NCBI RefSeq assembly: GCF_014650675.1
Contig: NZ_BMVK01000018.1
Span: 1 to 64,000, forward strand
Reading direction: 5' to 3'
Source of the DNA: Streptomyces anulatus
GTDB lineage: Bacteria > Actinomycetota > Actinomycetes > Streptomycetales > Streptomycetaceae
DNA length: 64,000 nt
Shown: in pieces, positions 40,674 to 48,306 of the stretch
Layout: every line of letters begins with the position of its first letter
Position numbering within the stretch: position 1 is the stretch's first letter
The notes under the pieces: generated by a model
What the model was told of the DNA's origin: nothing
The model's database searches: none
The model's input: only the letters and a program-made list of their open reading frames with translations
Position numbers and translations under genes: made by a program

Positions 40674-41262
40674 CGGGTACGTCACCCGGGTCGTCGCCGA
40701 CGGCGTCTCCGCCTACGAGCACGCCCGCGGCCGGGACTTCGACCTCCTGATACTCGACCTCGGGCTGCCCGGCGACGACGGGCTGACGGTGCTGCGCAAG
40801 TTACGGAAGGCGCGCATCGCCCTGCCCGTCGTCATCCTCACCGCGCGGGACAGCGTGAGCGACATCGTGGCCGGACTGGAGAGCGGCGCCGACGACTACA
40901 TGGTCAAACCCTTCGCCTTCGACGAGTTGCTGGCCCGCGTACGGCTGCGCCTGCGCCGCGAGGAGCCGCCGGAGAACTTTCTGCTGCGGGTGGGCGATCT
41001 GCTCCTCGACCTCCGCACCCGCCGGGCCCAGGTCGGCGAGCGCGTCTCCGACCTGTCCGCCCGTGAGTTCGCCCTCGCCGAGATCCTCATGCGCAACCCC
41101 GACCGGGTGCTGTCCCGGGAGCAACTGCTGAGCCAGGTATGGGGGTTCGACTACGATCCCGGCTCGAACATCGTCGACGTCTACATTCGCTATCTGCGAC
41201 GCAAGATCGGCGCCGACCGGGTCCAGACCGTACGGGGCGTCGGCTACCGGCTCCGGGCCTGA
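40600..41262 (+). CDS. OmpR/PhoB-family response regulator
   Basis: The 220-residue protein has a receiver domain (acidic pair ED at 9-11, phospho-acceptor Asp53 in LLILDLGLP, Lys in YMVKPFAFDE) and a winged-helix C-terminal domain (VLSREQLLSQVWGFDYDPGSNIVDVYIRYLRRKIG, ending in VRGVGYRL). GGAAGGA lies just before ATG 40600; ATG 40603 is equally possible. It is downstream of and overlaps its kinase. Its operator may be the direct repeats at 41336-41367. Regulation of the nearby peptide operon or of the carbonic anhydrase is possible but unproven. Confidence 0.92.
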   Translation: MMSRILIAEDEARIAAFVEKGLRRSGYVTRVVADGVSAYEHARGRDFDLLILDLGLPGDDGLTVLRKLRKARIALPVVILTARDSVSDIVAGLESGADDYMVKPFAFDELLARVRLRLRREEPPENFLLRVGDLLLDLRTRRAQVGERVSDLSAREFALAEILMRNPDRVLSREQLLSQVWGFDYDPGSNIVDVYIRYLRRKIGADRVQTVRGVGYRLRA

Positions 41263-41289
41263 CCACCGGGGCGGGCGGCCTTCGTCCGG

Positions 41290-41324
41290 CGGACGCACAC
41301 CGCCGGACGCACACCGCCGAACGC
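41290..41324 (+). repeat. 14-bp tandem repeat
   Basis: CGGACGCACACCGC occurs at 41290-41303 and again at 41304-41317, with a partial third copy CGAACGC. It follows the response regulator stop. Confidence 0.75.
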
Positions 41325-41335
41325 GATGAGAACAG

Positions 41336-41367
41336 TCTCACCGCTGTCTCACCGCCACCTCATCGCC
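41336..41367. promoter_or_regulatory. Possible OmpR-type operator
   Basis: TCTCACCGC (41336-41344), TCTCACCGC (41347-41355) and CTCATCGCC (41359-41367) are direct repeats at 11-12 bp spacing, the pattern expected for tandem binding of a PhoB-type regulator. An inverted repeat TGAGA-ACAG-TCTCA overlaps the first. It lies 70 bp after the response regulator gene. Confidence 0.4.
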
Positions 41368-41537
41368 CGCCCCGAGACTCCTCCTTACGGGTCATCGGTG
41401 ACGCGGGACCCGTGAGCGGCGCAGACGGTCGCCGCGGCCCCGCCCGGGAACAGGGCGCCGCCGCCACACCGGACCAGCAGACACGGAGGCGAACCCCCCG
41501 CCTGCCCTGCGGCGCGAACACCCGCACCTGATCCCCC

Positions 41538-41564
41538 GTGGCACCCGGGTCGCCCGTGTGCCAC
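41538..41564 (+). terminator. Strong hairpin, terminator or leader structure
   Basis: GTGGCAC-C-CGGG and CCCG-T-GTGCCAC form a stem of eleven pairs with one mismatch and a TCG loop. It could end the kinase-regulator transcript or shape the carbonic anhydrase leader. Confidence 0.5.
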
Positions 41565-41578
41565 GAAGGCCCGGTTGT

Positions 41579-41599
41579 GGGCGGGGTGAGAGCCCGCCC
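41579..41599 (+). promoter_or_regulatory. Small hairpin near the carbonic anhydrase leader
   Basis: GGGCGGG (41579-41585) pairs with CCCGCCC (41593-41599), about 30 nt before the ribosome binding site. Confidence 0.35.
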
Positions 41600-41642
41600 C
41601 GCGTGAAGAGCCACACGCCACTTCCGTATGGAGGACACTCCT

Positions 41643-42242
41643 GTGCGACGACTCATCGACCACGCCCGCACCTTCCCTTCCCGCTGTGGCGGAGCAGGCC
41701 GTGAACTCAAGGAATTCGAGGCCGGCCAGCGGCCCTCCACGATGTTCATCACCTGCTCCGACTCCCGGGTGGTGCCCACCCTGCTGACCGACTCCGGCCC
41801 CGGCGAACTCTTCGAGATGCGCACGGCCGGAAACATCGTCCCGCCCTACGATCCGGACGCGCCCACCAGCGAGATGGCGACGATCGAGTACGCCGTCAGC
41901 GTGCTGGAGGTGTCCGACATCATCCTCTGCGGGCACTCCCACTGCGGCGCCGTCGGAGCCCTGGCCCGGGGCGAGGATCTGCGGGCCCTGCCGGCGGTAC
42001 GCGGCTGGCTCGGCAGATGCGCCCCGACGGGCGCTCTTCAGGACCTCGACGAGTTCGGCCCCGATTGCGAACAGCCCGTACAGCGCCATGTGGTGGCGCA
42101 ACTGGACGCCCTGCGCGACTACCCGTGCGTGAGCCGGGCCGTGGGCGAGGGCCGACTCGGTCTGCACGCCTGGTACTACGAGGTCCACACCGGCGCCGTA
42201 CAGGCCCACCGGCCCACCACCGGAACCTTCTCCTCCCTGTGA
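41643..42242 (+). CDS. Beta-class carbonic anhydrase, copy 1
   Basis: The 199-residue enzyme has the zinc ligands Cys in ITCSDSRVV (C-x-D-x-R) and His and Cys in LCGHSHCGA, with EMRTAGNIVPPY between; these are all the catalytic elements of a beta-carbonic anhydrase (CO2 to bicarbonate). GTG 41643 is chosen because GGAGG at 41630-41634 is eight nt upstream; ATG 41628 would overlap its own ribosome binding site. A SulP transporter follows after 81 nt. A second pair with the same order is at 61392-63533. Confidence 0.92.
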   Translation: MRRLIDHARTFPSRCGGAGRELKEFEAGQRPSTMFITCSDSRVVPTLLTDSGPGELFEMRTAGNIVPPYDPDAPTSEMATIEYAVSVLEVSDIILCGHSHCGAVGALARGEDLRALPAVRGWLGRCAPTGALQDLDEFGPDCEQPVQRHVVAQLDALRDYPCVSRAVGEGRLGLHAWYYEVHTGAVQAHRPTTGTFSSL

Positions 42243-42323
42243 CAGCGACCCACCGGTGAGTACGCGGGCCGCCCCCGCCGCCACCTGCTGTCTCCCCCCA
42301 CTCCCCTAGGAGCTGAAGCTCTC

Positions 42324-43859
42324 ATGTCGTCTCCACGACTCCGGTTACGCCCGGACGCCCTGTCCCGCGACTTCCTCGCCTCGATCGTGGTGTTCCTCGT
42401 CGCCGTGCCCCTGTGCGTCGGTATCGCTGTCGCCTCCGGTGTCCCCGCCGAACTGGGGCTGGTCACCGGCATCGTCGGCGGGTTGATCGCCGGCGCGATG
42501 CCGGGCAGCTCGCTCCAGGTCAGCGGCCCGGCCGCCGGGCTCACCGTCCTGGTGTACGAGGCCGTCACCACCCACGGCATCGCGGCGCTCGGCGTCCTCG
42601 TCCTGGCCACGGGGCTCCTCCAGGTCGGGCTCGGCCTCATCGGCTTCGGCCGGTGGTTCCGCGCCATATCGACCGCCGTCGTCCACGGCATGCTCGCCGG
42701 TATCGGACTCGTCCTGATCGGCAGCCAGTTGTACGCCATGGTCGGGGTCGGCGCCCCGGGGAACGGTCTCGACAACCTGGCCGGCCTGCCGGAGCTGTTC
42801 ACCCAGATCACGGGAGCCGCGGCGATCTCCTCCACCGCTATCGGCGTCGGCACCATCGTCGTTCTGATCCTCTGGAAGCGGCTTCCCGGACGCCTGCCCC
42901 AGATGCTCCCCGGGCCGCTGGTGGCCGTGGGGCTCGCCACCGCGGCGGTGGCGGTGTTCGACCTGCCCGTCGCTCCTATCAAGGTCCAGGGGCTGATCGA
43001 CTCACTGCGGCTGACAGGCCTGGACGACTTCGCTCTCCTGGCGGACGTCGGCCTGCTGGGCGTCATCCTCGCCTTCACGCTCATCGCCTCGGCCGAATCC
43101 CTCTTCAGCGCCGCCGCCGTGGACCGGATGCACGACGGCCCGCGCACGCACTACAACAAGGAACTCATCGCCCAGGGGACGGGCAACACCATCTGCGGCC
43201 TCGTCGGCGCGCTGCCCATGACCGCCGTCATCGTGCGCAGTGCTGCCAACGTGCAGGCAGGTGCGTGCACCAAGGCCTCCCGGATCATGCACGGAGCGTG
43301 GCTGCTGCTGTTCGCGGCCCTGTTCCCCGCCGTACTCGGTCTGATCCCCGTGGCCGCCCTCGCCGGTATCCTGGTCCACGCCGGTGCGAAGCTCATCCCC
43401 GTCGCGACCTTCCGGCCGCTCTGGCGTGAACACCGGGGCGAGGCCGTGGTCCTGGTGGTGACCGCGCTGGCGATCGTCTTCACGGACATGTTCATGGGCG
43501 TGCTGCTCGGCATCGGGCTGGCCGTCATCAAGACGGCCTGGGAGACCTCCGCCGTCCGCCTCGACATCGACGAGCAGGACGACCGCACCACGGTCTCCCT
43601 CAGCGGCAGCGCCACCTTCCTGCGCCTGCCGCTGATCCTCGACACCCTGGAGTCCCTGCCGAAGGACCGGCCGGTGGAGCTCGACCTCTCGCGGCTGCGC
43701 CACGTGGACCACGCCTGCCGCACCGCCCTGGAGGCGTGGAGCACGCACAGCGGCGCCGTCCAGGGCTCCGTACCGGCGACGGACGGCACACCGCGCGAGG
43801 CCGCCCTCGCGGGAGTCGCTCCGGACGGTGAAGGCCCTCCGCGGACCGAGAGGACCTAG
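42324..43859 (+). CDS. SulP family anion transporter, copy 1
   Basis: The 511-residue protein has ten or more membrane helices, SulP features such as SGPAAGLTVLVYEAV and ALVGALPMTAVIVRSAANVQAGACT, and a C-terminal STAS-like domain (TTVSLSGSATFLRLPLILDTLESLP). Next to a carbonic anhydrase it is probably a bicarbonate transporter of the BicA-like type, but sulfate or other anions are possible. It has AGGAG 11 nt before ATG 42324. Its stop codon TAG is part of the CTAG flank of a MITE-like element. Confidence 0.88.
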   Translation: MSSPRLRLRPDALSRDFLASIVVFLVAVPLCVGIAVASGVPAELGLVTGIVGGLIAGAMPGSSLQVSGPAAGLTVLVYEAVTTHGIAALGVLVLATGLLQVGLGLIGFGRWFRAISTAVVHGMLAGIGLVLIGSQLYAMVGVGAPGNGLDNLAGLPELFTQITGAAAISSTAIGVGTIVVLILWKRLPGRLPQMLPGPLVAVGLATAAVAVFDLPVAPIKVQGLIDSLRLTGLDDFALLADVGLLGVILAFTLIASAESLFSAAAVDRMHDGPRTHYNKELIAQGTGNTICGLVGALPMTAVIVRSAANVQAGACTKASRIMHGAWLLLFAALFPAVLGLIPVAALAGILVHAGAKLIPVATFRPLWREHRGEAVVLVVTALAIVFTDMFMGVLLGIGLAVIKTAWETSAVRLDIDEQDDRTTVSLSGSATFLRLPLILDTLESLPKDRPVELDLSRLRHVDHACRTALEAWSTHSGAVQGSVPATDGTPREAALAGVAPDGEGPPRTERT

Positions 43860-43937
43860 GTCGCGTCCGCAAAGTCTCGTCTGGCCCGCGGGCCCCGCCC
43901 GGAGGGCGGACGACGATACTTTGCGGACACTCCCTAG
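43856..43937. mobile_element. MITE-like element with CTAG flanks
   Basis: A 74-bp element (43860-43933) has imperfect terminal inverted repeats: GTCGCGTCCGCAAAGT at the left and GGAGTGTCCGCAAAGT inverted at the right, sharing GTCCGCAAAGT and then TCGTC. CTAG flanks both sides (43856-43859 and 43934-43937) like a target duplication. The end sequence and CTAG are like those of IS5-family elements in Streptomyces. It has no room for a transposase. The left CTAG contains the SulP stop codon, and the hairpin may also terminate transcription. Confidence 0.6.
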
Positions 43938-44053
43938 CGGAGACCGCCGGGACCGCTTCCGCCACGGTCCCGGCGCCCGGAGGCTTTCCCGCCACAGGCC
44001 GTTAGGTTGTGGGGGAAAGCCTGCGGGCAGCCGGATTCGTGATGGGGGCGAGC

Positions 44054-45391
44054 ATGACCATGCAAAAGGGAACCAACGTAGCGGTGCCGGCCGGCGCCGT
44101 GCGCGTCGAAGTGGGCCGGCACGCCGCACCGGGCGCCCCGGACGTCGACGCCTCCGCCCTCCTGCTGGTGGCGGGCAAGGTCCGCAGCGACGCGGACTTC
44201 GTCTTCTACAACCAGCCGGCCCACGCCTCCGGCGCGGTCCGGCACGAGGGCAAGCGGACCGCTCCCGACCGCGTCACCGACACCCTCGTCGTCGACTTCG
44301 GCAAGGTCGAGCCCGCGATCGACCGCATCGTCGTCGCGGCCTCGGCGGACGGCGGGACCTTCGGCCGGGTGAGCGGACTGTACGTGCGGGTCACCGACGC
44401 GGCGAGCGGCGCGGAGCTGGCCCGCTTCGACAGCACGGACGCCACGGTCGAGACCGCCTTCATCCTCGGCGAGCTGTATCTGCGGCAGGGCGCCTGGAAG
44501 TTCCGCGCGGTCGGACAGGGGTACAGCACCGGCCTCGAAGGCCTGGCGACGGACTTCGGCATCTCCGTGGACGAACCGCAGCAGACCCCGCCCGCCCCGC
44601 CCGTCCCGCAGGCCCCGGCGGCCCCTGTCACCCCGCCGCAGCCCCGTCCCGCTGCTCAGGCCCCTGCCCCTGCCCCCGCCCCGGTCGCTCCGGTCGCCAC
44701 GCCCGCCGCGCCCGCGCCCGCCGCCCCCGCGGCCCCGCCCGCCGCGGCACCCGTACGGCTGACCAAGGTCACGCTGACGAAGAGCGCCCCGTCCGTCTCG
44801 CTCGCCAAACAGGGCGGCACCTCCGGCGCACTGCGCGTCAACCTCAACTGGGAAGTGCGCAAACAGTTCAAGGGCTGGGGAGCGAAGCTCGGCCGGGCCG
44901 TCGCCATGCACGCCGATCTCGATCTCGACCTCTGCGCACTGTACGAGCTCGCCGACGGCCGGAAGGGAGTCGTGCAGTCGCTCGGGAACGCGTTCGGCTC
45001 ACTGACCAGGCCGCCCTTCATCCATCTCGACGGCGACGACCGCACCGGCGCGCTCTCCAGTGGCGAGAACATGAGCATCAACCTGGACCACAAGGACCTG
45101 CTGCGGCGCGTACTGATCTTCGTCACCATCTACGAAGGCGCCCGGAGCTTCGCCGATCTCCACGCCACGGTCACGCTCCAGCCGCAGAACGGCGCGGCCA
45201 TCGACTTCTCCCTCGACGAGTGCACCGTGCCCTCCACCGTCTGCGCCCTGGCCCTGATCACCAACAACGGCGGCGACCTCACCGTGCAGCGCGAGGCCCG
45301 CTACCTCGTCCCGGACCGGGGTGTGAGCCCGCAGCGCACCATCGACGCCGCCTACGGCTGGGGCATGAACTGGACGCCCGGCCGCAAGTGA
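44054..45391 (+). CDS. TerD-family stress protein, two TerD-like modules
   Basis: The 445-residue protein starts with a TerD domain (MTMQKGTNVAVPAGAVRVEV to about 180: SALLLVAGKVRSDADFVFYNQP; calcium-binding DADF-like segment; GLATDFGISVD). A Pro/Ala-rich linker (about 180-235) follows, then a second module of TerF/TerD-like strands (KVTLTKSAPSVSLAKQG; DLDLCALYELADGRKGVVQSLG; FIHLDGDDRTG). Such proteins form part of the tellurite-resistance-like stress systems of Streptomyces. ATG 44054 is preferred for the GGGGGCG spacing; ATG 44042 is possible. It stands after the MITE-like element, with no other ter gene nearby. Confidence 0.85.
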   Translation: MTMQKGTNVAVPAGAVRVEVGRHAAPGAPDVDASALLLVAGKVRSDADFVFYNQPAHASGAVRHEGKRTAPDRVTDTLVVDFGKVEPAIDRIVVAASADGGTFGRVSGLYVRVTDAASGAELARFDSTDATVETAFILGELYLRQGAWKFRAVGQGYSTGLEGLATDFGISVDEPQQTPPAPPVPQAPAAPVTPPQPRPAAQAPAPAPAPVAPVATPAAPAPAAPAAPPAAAPVRLTKVTLTKSAPSVSLAKQGGTSGALRVNLNWEVRKQFKGWGAKLGRAVAMHADLDLDLCALYELADGRKGVVQSLGNAFGSLTRPPFIHLDGDDRTGALSSGENMSINLDHKDLLRRVLIFVTIYEGARSFADLHATVTLQPQNGAAIDFSLDECTVPSTVCALALITNNGGDLTVQREARYLVPDRGVSPQRTIDAAYGWGMNWTPGRK

Positions 45392-45452
45392 CCCGCCCCC
45401 GGGGGGTGTCCCGCCATGCCCGCCCGTACCGGCCGCCCGTCTTCCGGCGGCG

Positions 45453-46634
45453 TCACCGGTCGGGCGCGGCCTCCGGGCGCGTGTACGTACGGCCCTTCCA
45501 GGCGGCTCCCCGCCCCCGGTAGTGCTGCACCGCCGAGTCCACGGTCATCAGCAGGTACAGCACGGCCGTCAGCGGCAGCAGCGGGCCCAGCCACAGCGAC
45601 TGGCGGTAGTACGCCAGCATCGGCAGATACGTCGCCGTCATCACCGCCCACGCCGCGCCGCCCGCCCAGGCCGCCGCCCCGTCACCCGTCAGCAGCCCCG
45701 CCACCAGCGTCGCGGGCGGCGCCACGTAGACGAGCAGCAGCCCCGGGACCGTCCCCGCCAGCAGCAGCGGACTGTGCCGCAACTGCGCGTACGCACTCCG
45801 CGCGACCATCCGCCACAGATCCGCGAGCCGCGGATACGGCCGCACGCTGTCCACCCGTTCCGCGAGCCCCAGCCAGATCCGGCCGCCGCTGCGCCGCACC
45901 TCCCGCGCCAGCGACACGTCGTCGATCACCGCCTGCCGGATCGAGTCCGGGATCCGCGCCCGCTCGGCGGCCTCGGTGCGCAGCAGGACGCAGCCCCCCG
46001 CCGCGGCCGCCGTCCGCGACCGGGCCCGGTTCACCCGGCGGAACGGGTAGAGCTGCCCGAAGAAGTACACGAACGCGGGCACCACCAGCCGCTCCCAGAC
46101 GCTCTCCACCCGCAGCCGCGCCATCTGCGACACCAGGTCGAAGCCGGCCGGCCCCCCGGAGCCGGCCGCGGCCACCAGATCGCGCAGACTGTCCGGCTCG
46201 TGCGCGATGTCCGCGTCGGTCAGCAGCAGGAAGTCCGGCTTGTCCCGCCGGGCCACCGCGATCCCGTGCCGCAGGGCCCAGAGCTTGCCCGTCCAGCCCT
46301 GCTCCGGCTCCCCGGGCGTCACCACGGTCAGCGGGAACCCGCCGTACCGGGCGGCCAGGTCCCGGGCCAGCTGCCCGGTGCCGTCGCTGCTGCAGTCGTC
46401 GACGAGGATGATCCGGGCGTCCCCCGGATAGTCCTGGACCAGCAGCGACGGCAGGCTCACCGGCAGCATCTCCGCCTCGTCGCGGGCCGGCACCACCACC
46501 GCCACCGACGGCCAGCGCGCCGGGTCGGTGCGCCGGGGGAGCCGCTGGTCCGTCCGCCAGTAGAAGCCCTGCCCCAGCAGCAGCCACACCCACGCGATCA
46601 GTGAACCCACGGCGATCCAGGCAACGGCGCTCAT
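45453..46634 (-). CDS. HpnB-like glycosyltransferase, family 2
   Basis: The 393-residue protein has an N-terminal helix, a GT-A domain with VAVVVPARDEAEMLPVSLPSLL, IILVDDCSSDGT, the metal-binding DAD motif in LLLTDADIAHE and the E-x3-G-W-T-G-K-L motif, then three C-terminal membrane helices. This is the form of the hopene-associated glycosyltransferase HpnB, but no hopanoid gene is nearby. It would transfer a sugar from a nucleotide donor at the membrane. It is divergent from the racemase gene with a 58-bp gap. Confidence 0.8.
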   Translation of the reverse strand: MSAVAWIAVGSLIAWVWLLLGQGFYWRTDQRLPRRTDPARWPSVAVVVPARDEAEMLPVSLPSLLVQDYPGDARIILVDDCSSDGTGQLARDLAARYGGFPLTVVTPGEPEQGWTGKLWALRHGIAVARRDKPDFLLLTDADIAHEPDSLRDLVAAAGSGGPAGFDLVSQMARLRVESVWERLVVPAFVYFFGQLYPFRRVNRARSRTAAAAGGCVLLRTEAAERARIPDSIRQAVIDDVSLAREVRRSGGRIWLGLAERVDSVRPYPRLADLWRMVARSAYAQLRHSPLLLAGTVPGLLLVYVAPPATLVAGLLTGDGAAAWAGGAAWAVMTATYLPMLAYYRQSLWLGPLLPLTAVLYLLMTVDSAVQHYRGRGAAWKGRTYTRPEAAPDR

Positions 46635-46692
46635 CCGCCGAAGTCTGCCCCACTGAGCCCGGTCCGCAAGGGCTGTCGGCTAGGGTGACCGG

Positions 46693-47478
46693 GTGAAGAT
46701 CGCGCTCATGGACTCCGGAATCGGCCTGCTGGCGGCAGCGGCCGCAGTGCGCCGCCTGCGGCCCGACGCCGAACTCGTCCTCTCCTCGGACCCCGACTCC
46801 ATGCCCTGGGGGCCCCGCACACCCGAGGACATCACCGCGCTCGCCCTGGACGTCGCCCGCGCAGCCGCCGCCCACCGGCCGGACGCGCTGATCGTCGCCT
46901 GCAACACCGCCTCCGTCCACGCCCTGCCGGCGCTCCGCGCCGAACTGGAGCCCGCACTCCCGGTCATCGGCACGGTCCCCGCGATCAAGCCGGCCGCGGC
47001 GGGCGGCGGCTCCGTCGCCATCTGGGCCACCCCGGCCACCACCGGCAGCCCCTACCAGCGCGAGCTGATCGGTGACTTCGGCGGGTCCGCCGAGGTCACC
47101 GAGGTCCCGTGCCCCGGGCTCGCCGACGCCTTGGAGCACGGCGACGAGGCAGGGATCGACCGGGCCGTCGCGGCGGCCGCCGCCCTCACCCCGCCCGACG
47201 TCCGGGCCGTCGTCCTCGGCTGCACCCACTACGAGCTGGTCGCGACCCGGATCCGCGAAGCCGTGCAGCGGCCCGGCCGCCCGCGGCTCGCCCTGCACGG
47301 GTCCGCCGGAGCGGTCGCCGCCCAGGCGCTGCGCCGGATCGGGGCGGACCCCGCCCCGACGGCCGAGCCCTCCGGCACGCTCACCGTGCTCCGGGCCGGC
47401 CGCCCCGCCACCCTCCCGGAAGCCGCCCTGACCTACGCCGAGGGCCGGATGCTGGCCGGCGCGGCGCCCGTCCTCTGA
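46693..47478 (+). CDS. Aspartate/glutamate racemase family protein
   Basis: The 261-residue protein has the two catalytic Cys of the family in VACNTAS (about residue 75) and LGCTHYE (about 178), and the substrate start MDSGIGLL. It resembles MurI but the N-terminal motif is shorter and it may be a secondary glutamate racemase or a related amino-acid racemase. The start is GTG 46693. It is not in an operon with murein genes. Confidence 0.8.
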   Translation: MKIALMDSGIGLLAAAAAVRRLRPDAELVLSSDPDSMPWGPRTPEDITALALDVARAAAAHRPDALIVACNTASVHALPALRAELEPALPVIGTVPAIKPAAAGGGSVAIWATPATTGSPYQRELIGDFGGSAEVTEVPCPGLADALEHGDEAGIDRAVAAAAALTPPDVRAVVLGCTHYELVATRIREAVQRPGRPRLALHGSAGAVAAQALRRIGADPAPTAEPSGTLTVLRAGRPATLPEAALTYAEGRMLAGAAPVL

Positions 47479-47484
47479 CCCGGC

Positions 47485-47504
47485 CCGCCGGGAGCGCCCG
47501 GCGG
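47485..47504 (+). terminator. Terminator hairpin after the racemase gene
   Basis: CCGCCGGG (47485-47492) and CCCGGCGG (47497-47504) form a perfect 8-bp stem with an AGCG loop, seven nt after the racemase stop. Confidence 0.65.
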
Positions 47505-47576
47505 ATCGGGACCAGGTAGCCCGATCGGCCCCCGCAGCCCCGGCCGGGAGGCCGGAACGCGGCTACGCTGCTGAAT

Positions 47577-48140
47577 ATGACGGACCTCCCCGAGAGTGCG
47601 AGGCACGGGTCGAGCCAGGCGCCGCCCACGGAGTGGAACGGCCGCGCCACCAACCGGATCCAGTGGCTGCTGGCCCTCGCGGGCGCGGGCTGTGTGGCCC
47701 TCGGCATCGAGCTCGCCGTCGACGGCGCCTGGACCTCGGGCATCGCTCCGCTGCTCATGTCGGTGATCGGCTGCCTCGCCGCCGGCCTGCTGATCCTCTT
47801 CGGGACGCTCGCCTTCGTCCACGTGGCGGTCAAGGTCGACGGGGACAGCCTGGAAGTGCGCTGCGGCCACGCCGGCCTGCCGCGCCGCCGGATCCTGCTC
47901 AGCCATGTGACGGGCGCGGATTTCGTGCCCCGGATCAATCCCCGCCAGTGGGGCGGCTGGGGCTACCGCTGGCGTCCCGAGCAGGGCACCGCCGTCGTCG
48001 TCCGCAAGGGCGAGGGCATGGTCCTGCGCCTCGGCGACGGCCGCACCTTCACCGTCACGGTCGACGACGCCGAGACGGCCGTACGGTTCATCCGGCAACG
48101 CCTGCACCTGCCGGCCACCGGCAAACGGCCGGGCGACTGA
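47577..48140 (+). CDS. Two-helix membrane protein with a PH-like domain
   Basis: The 187-residue protein has two membrane helices (about residues 27-45 and 52-80) and a beta-rich C-terminal part (VHVAVKVDGDSLEVRCGHAGLPRRRILLSHVTGADFV) that resembles the PH-type domains of small actinobacterial membrane proteins. Function unknown. Its last codons are part of a degenerate 37-38 bp repeat. Confidence 0.65.
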   Translation: MTDLPESARHGSSQAPPTEWNGRATNRIQWLLALAGAGCVALGIELAVDGAWTSGIAPLLMSVIGCLAAGLLILFGTLAFVHVAVKVDGDSLEVRCGHAGLPRRRILLSHVTGADFVPRINPRQWGGWGYRWRPEQGTAVVVRKGEGMVLRLGDGRTFTVTVDDAETAVRFIRQRLHLPATGKRPGD

Positions 48141-48230
48141 CCGGTCCGCCGGCCCCCGGTAACGGCCGGGCGACCGGCCGGACCGCCGGCCCGCGGCGAA
48201 CGTCCCGGCGACCGGCCGGGCCGCCCGCCG
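48131..48230 (+). repeat. Three degenerate 37-38 bp repeats
   Basis: Units starting with (G/C)GGCGAC at 48131, 48168 and 48206 share GACCGG-CCGG-CCGCC-type text at 37 and 38 bp spacing. The first unit overlaps the end of the upstream gene. The array lies between it and lnt and has no CRISPR-like spacers. Confidence 0.65.
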
Positions 48231-48306
48231 CCCGTGAGCCGCCCGCCTCCCCGCCCCGCGCAGGTCAACGCCGCCGCTCACAGCCGTCCACCGTAGACTC
48301 CGCCGG

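Larger units (their letters stand above)
41263..41642. other. Regulatory region before the carbonic anhydrase-SulP operon
   Basis: These 380 bases hold no credible gene. They contain a 14-bp tandem repeat (41290-41324), a set of direct repeats of the OmpR type (41336-41367), a strong hairpin (41538-41564) and a second smaller hairpin (41579-41599) just before the ribosome binding site. Confidence 0.6.

Noticed and set aside
41628..41642. ATG 41628 as start of carbonic anhydrase 1
   Set aside because: GGAGG lies at 41630-41634 inside this extension and is correctly spaced for GTG 41643.
48131..48230. Possible CRISPR-like array
   Set aside because: Repeats are degenerate, contiguous and without unique spacers, and no cas gene is present.
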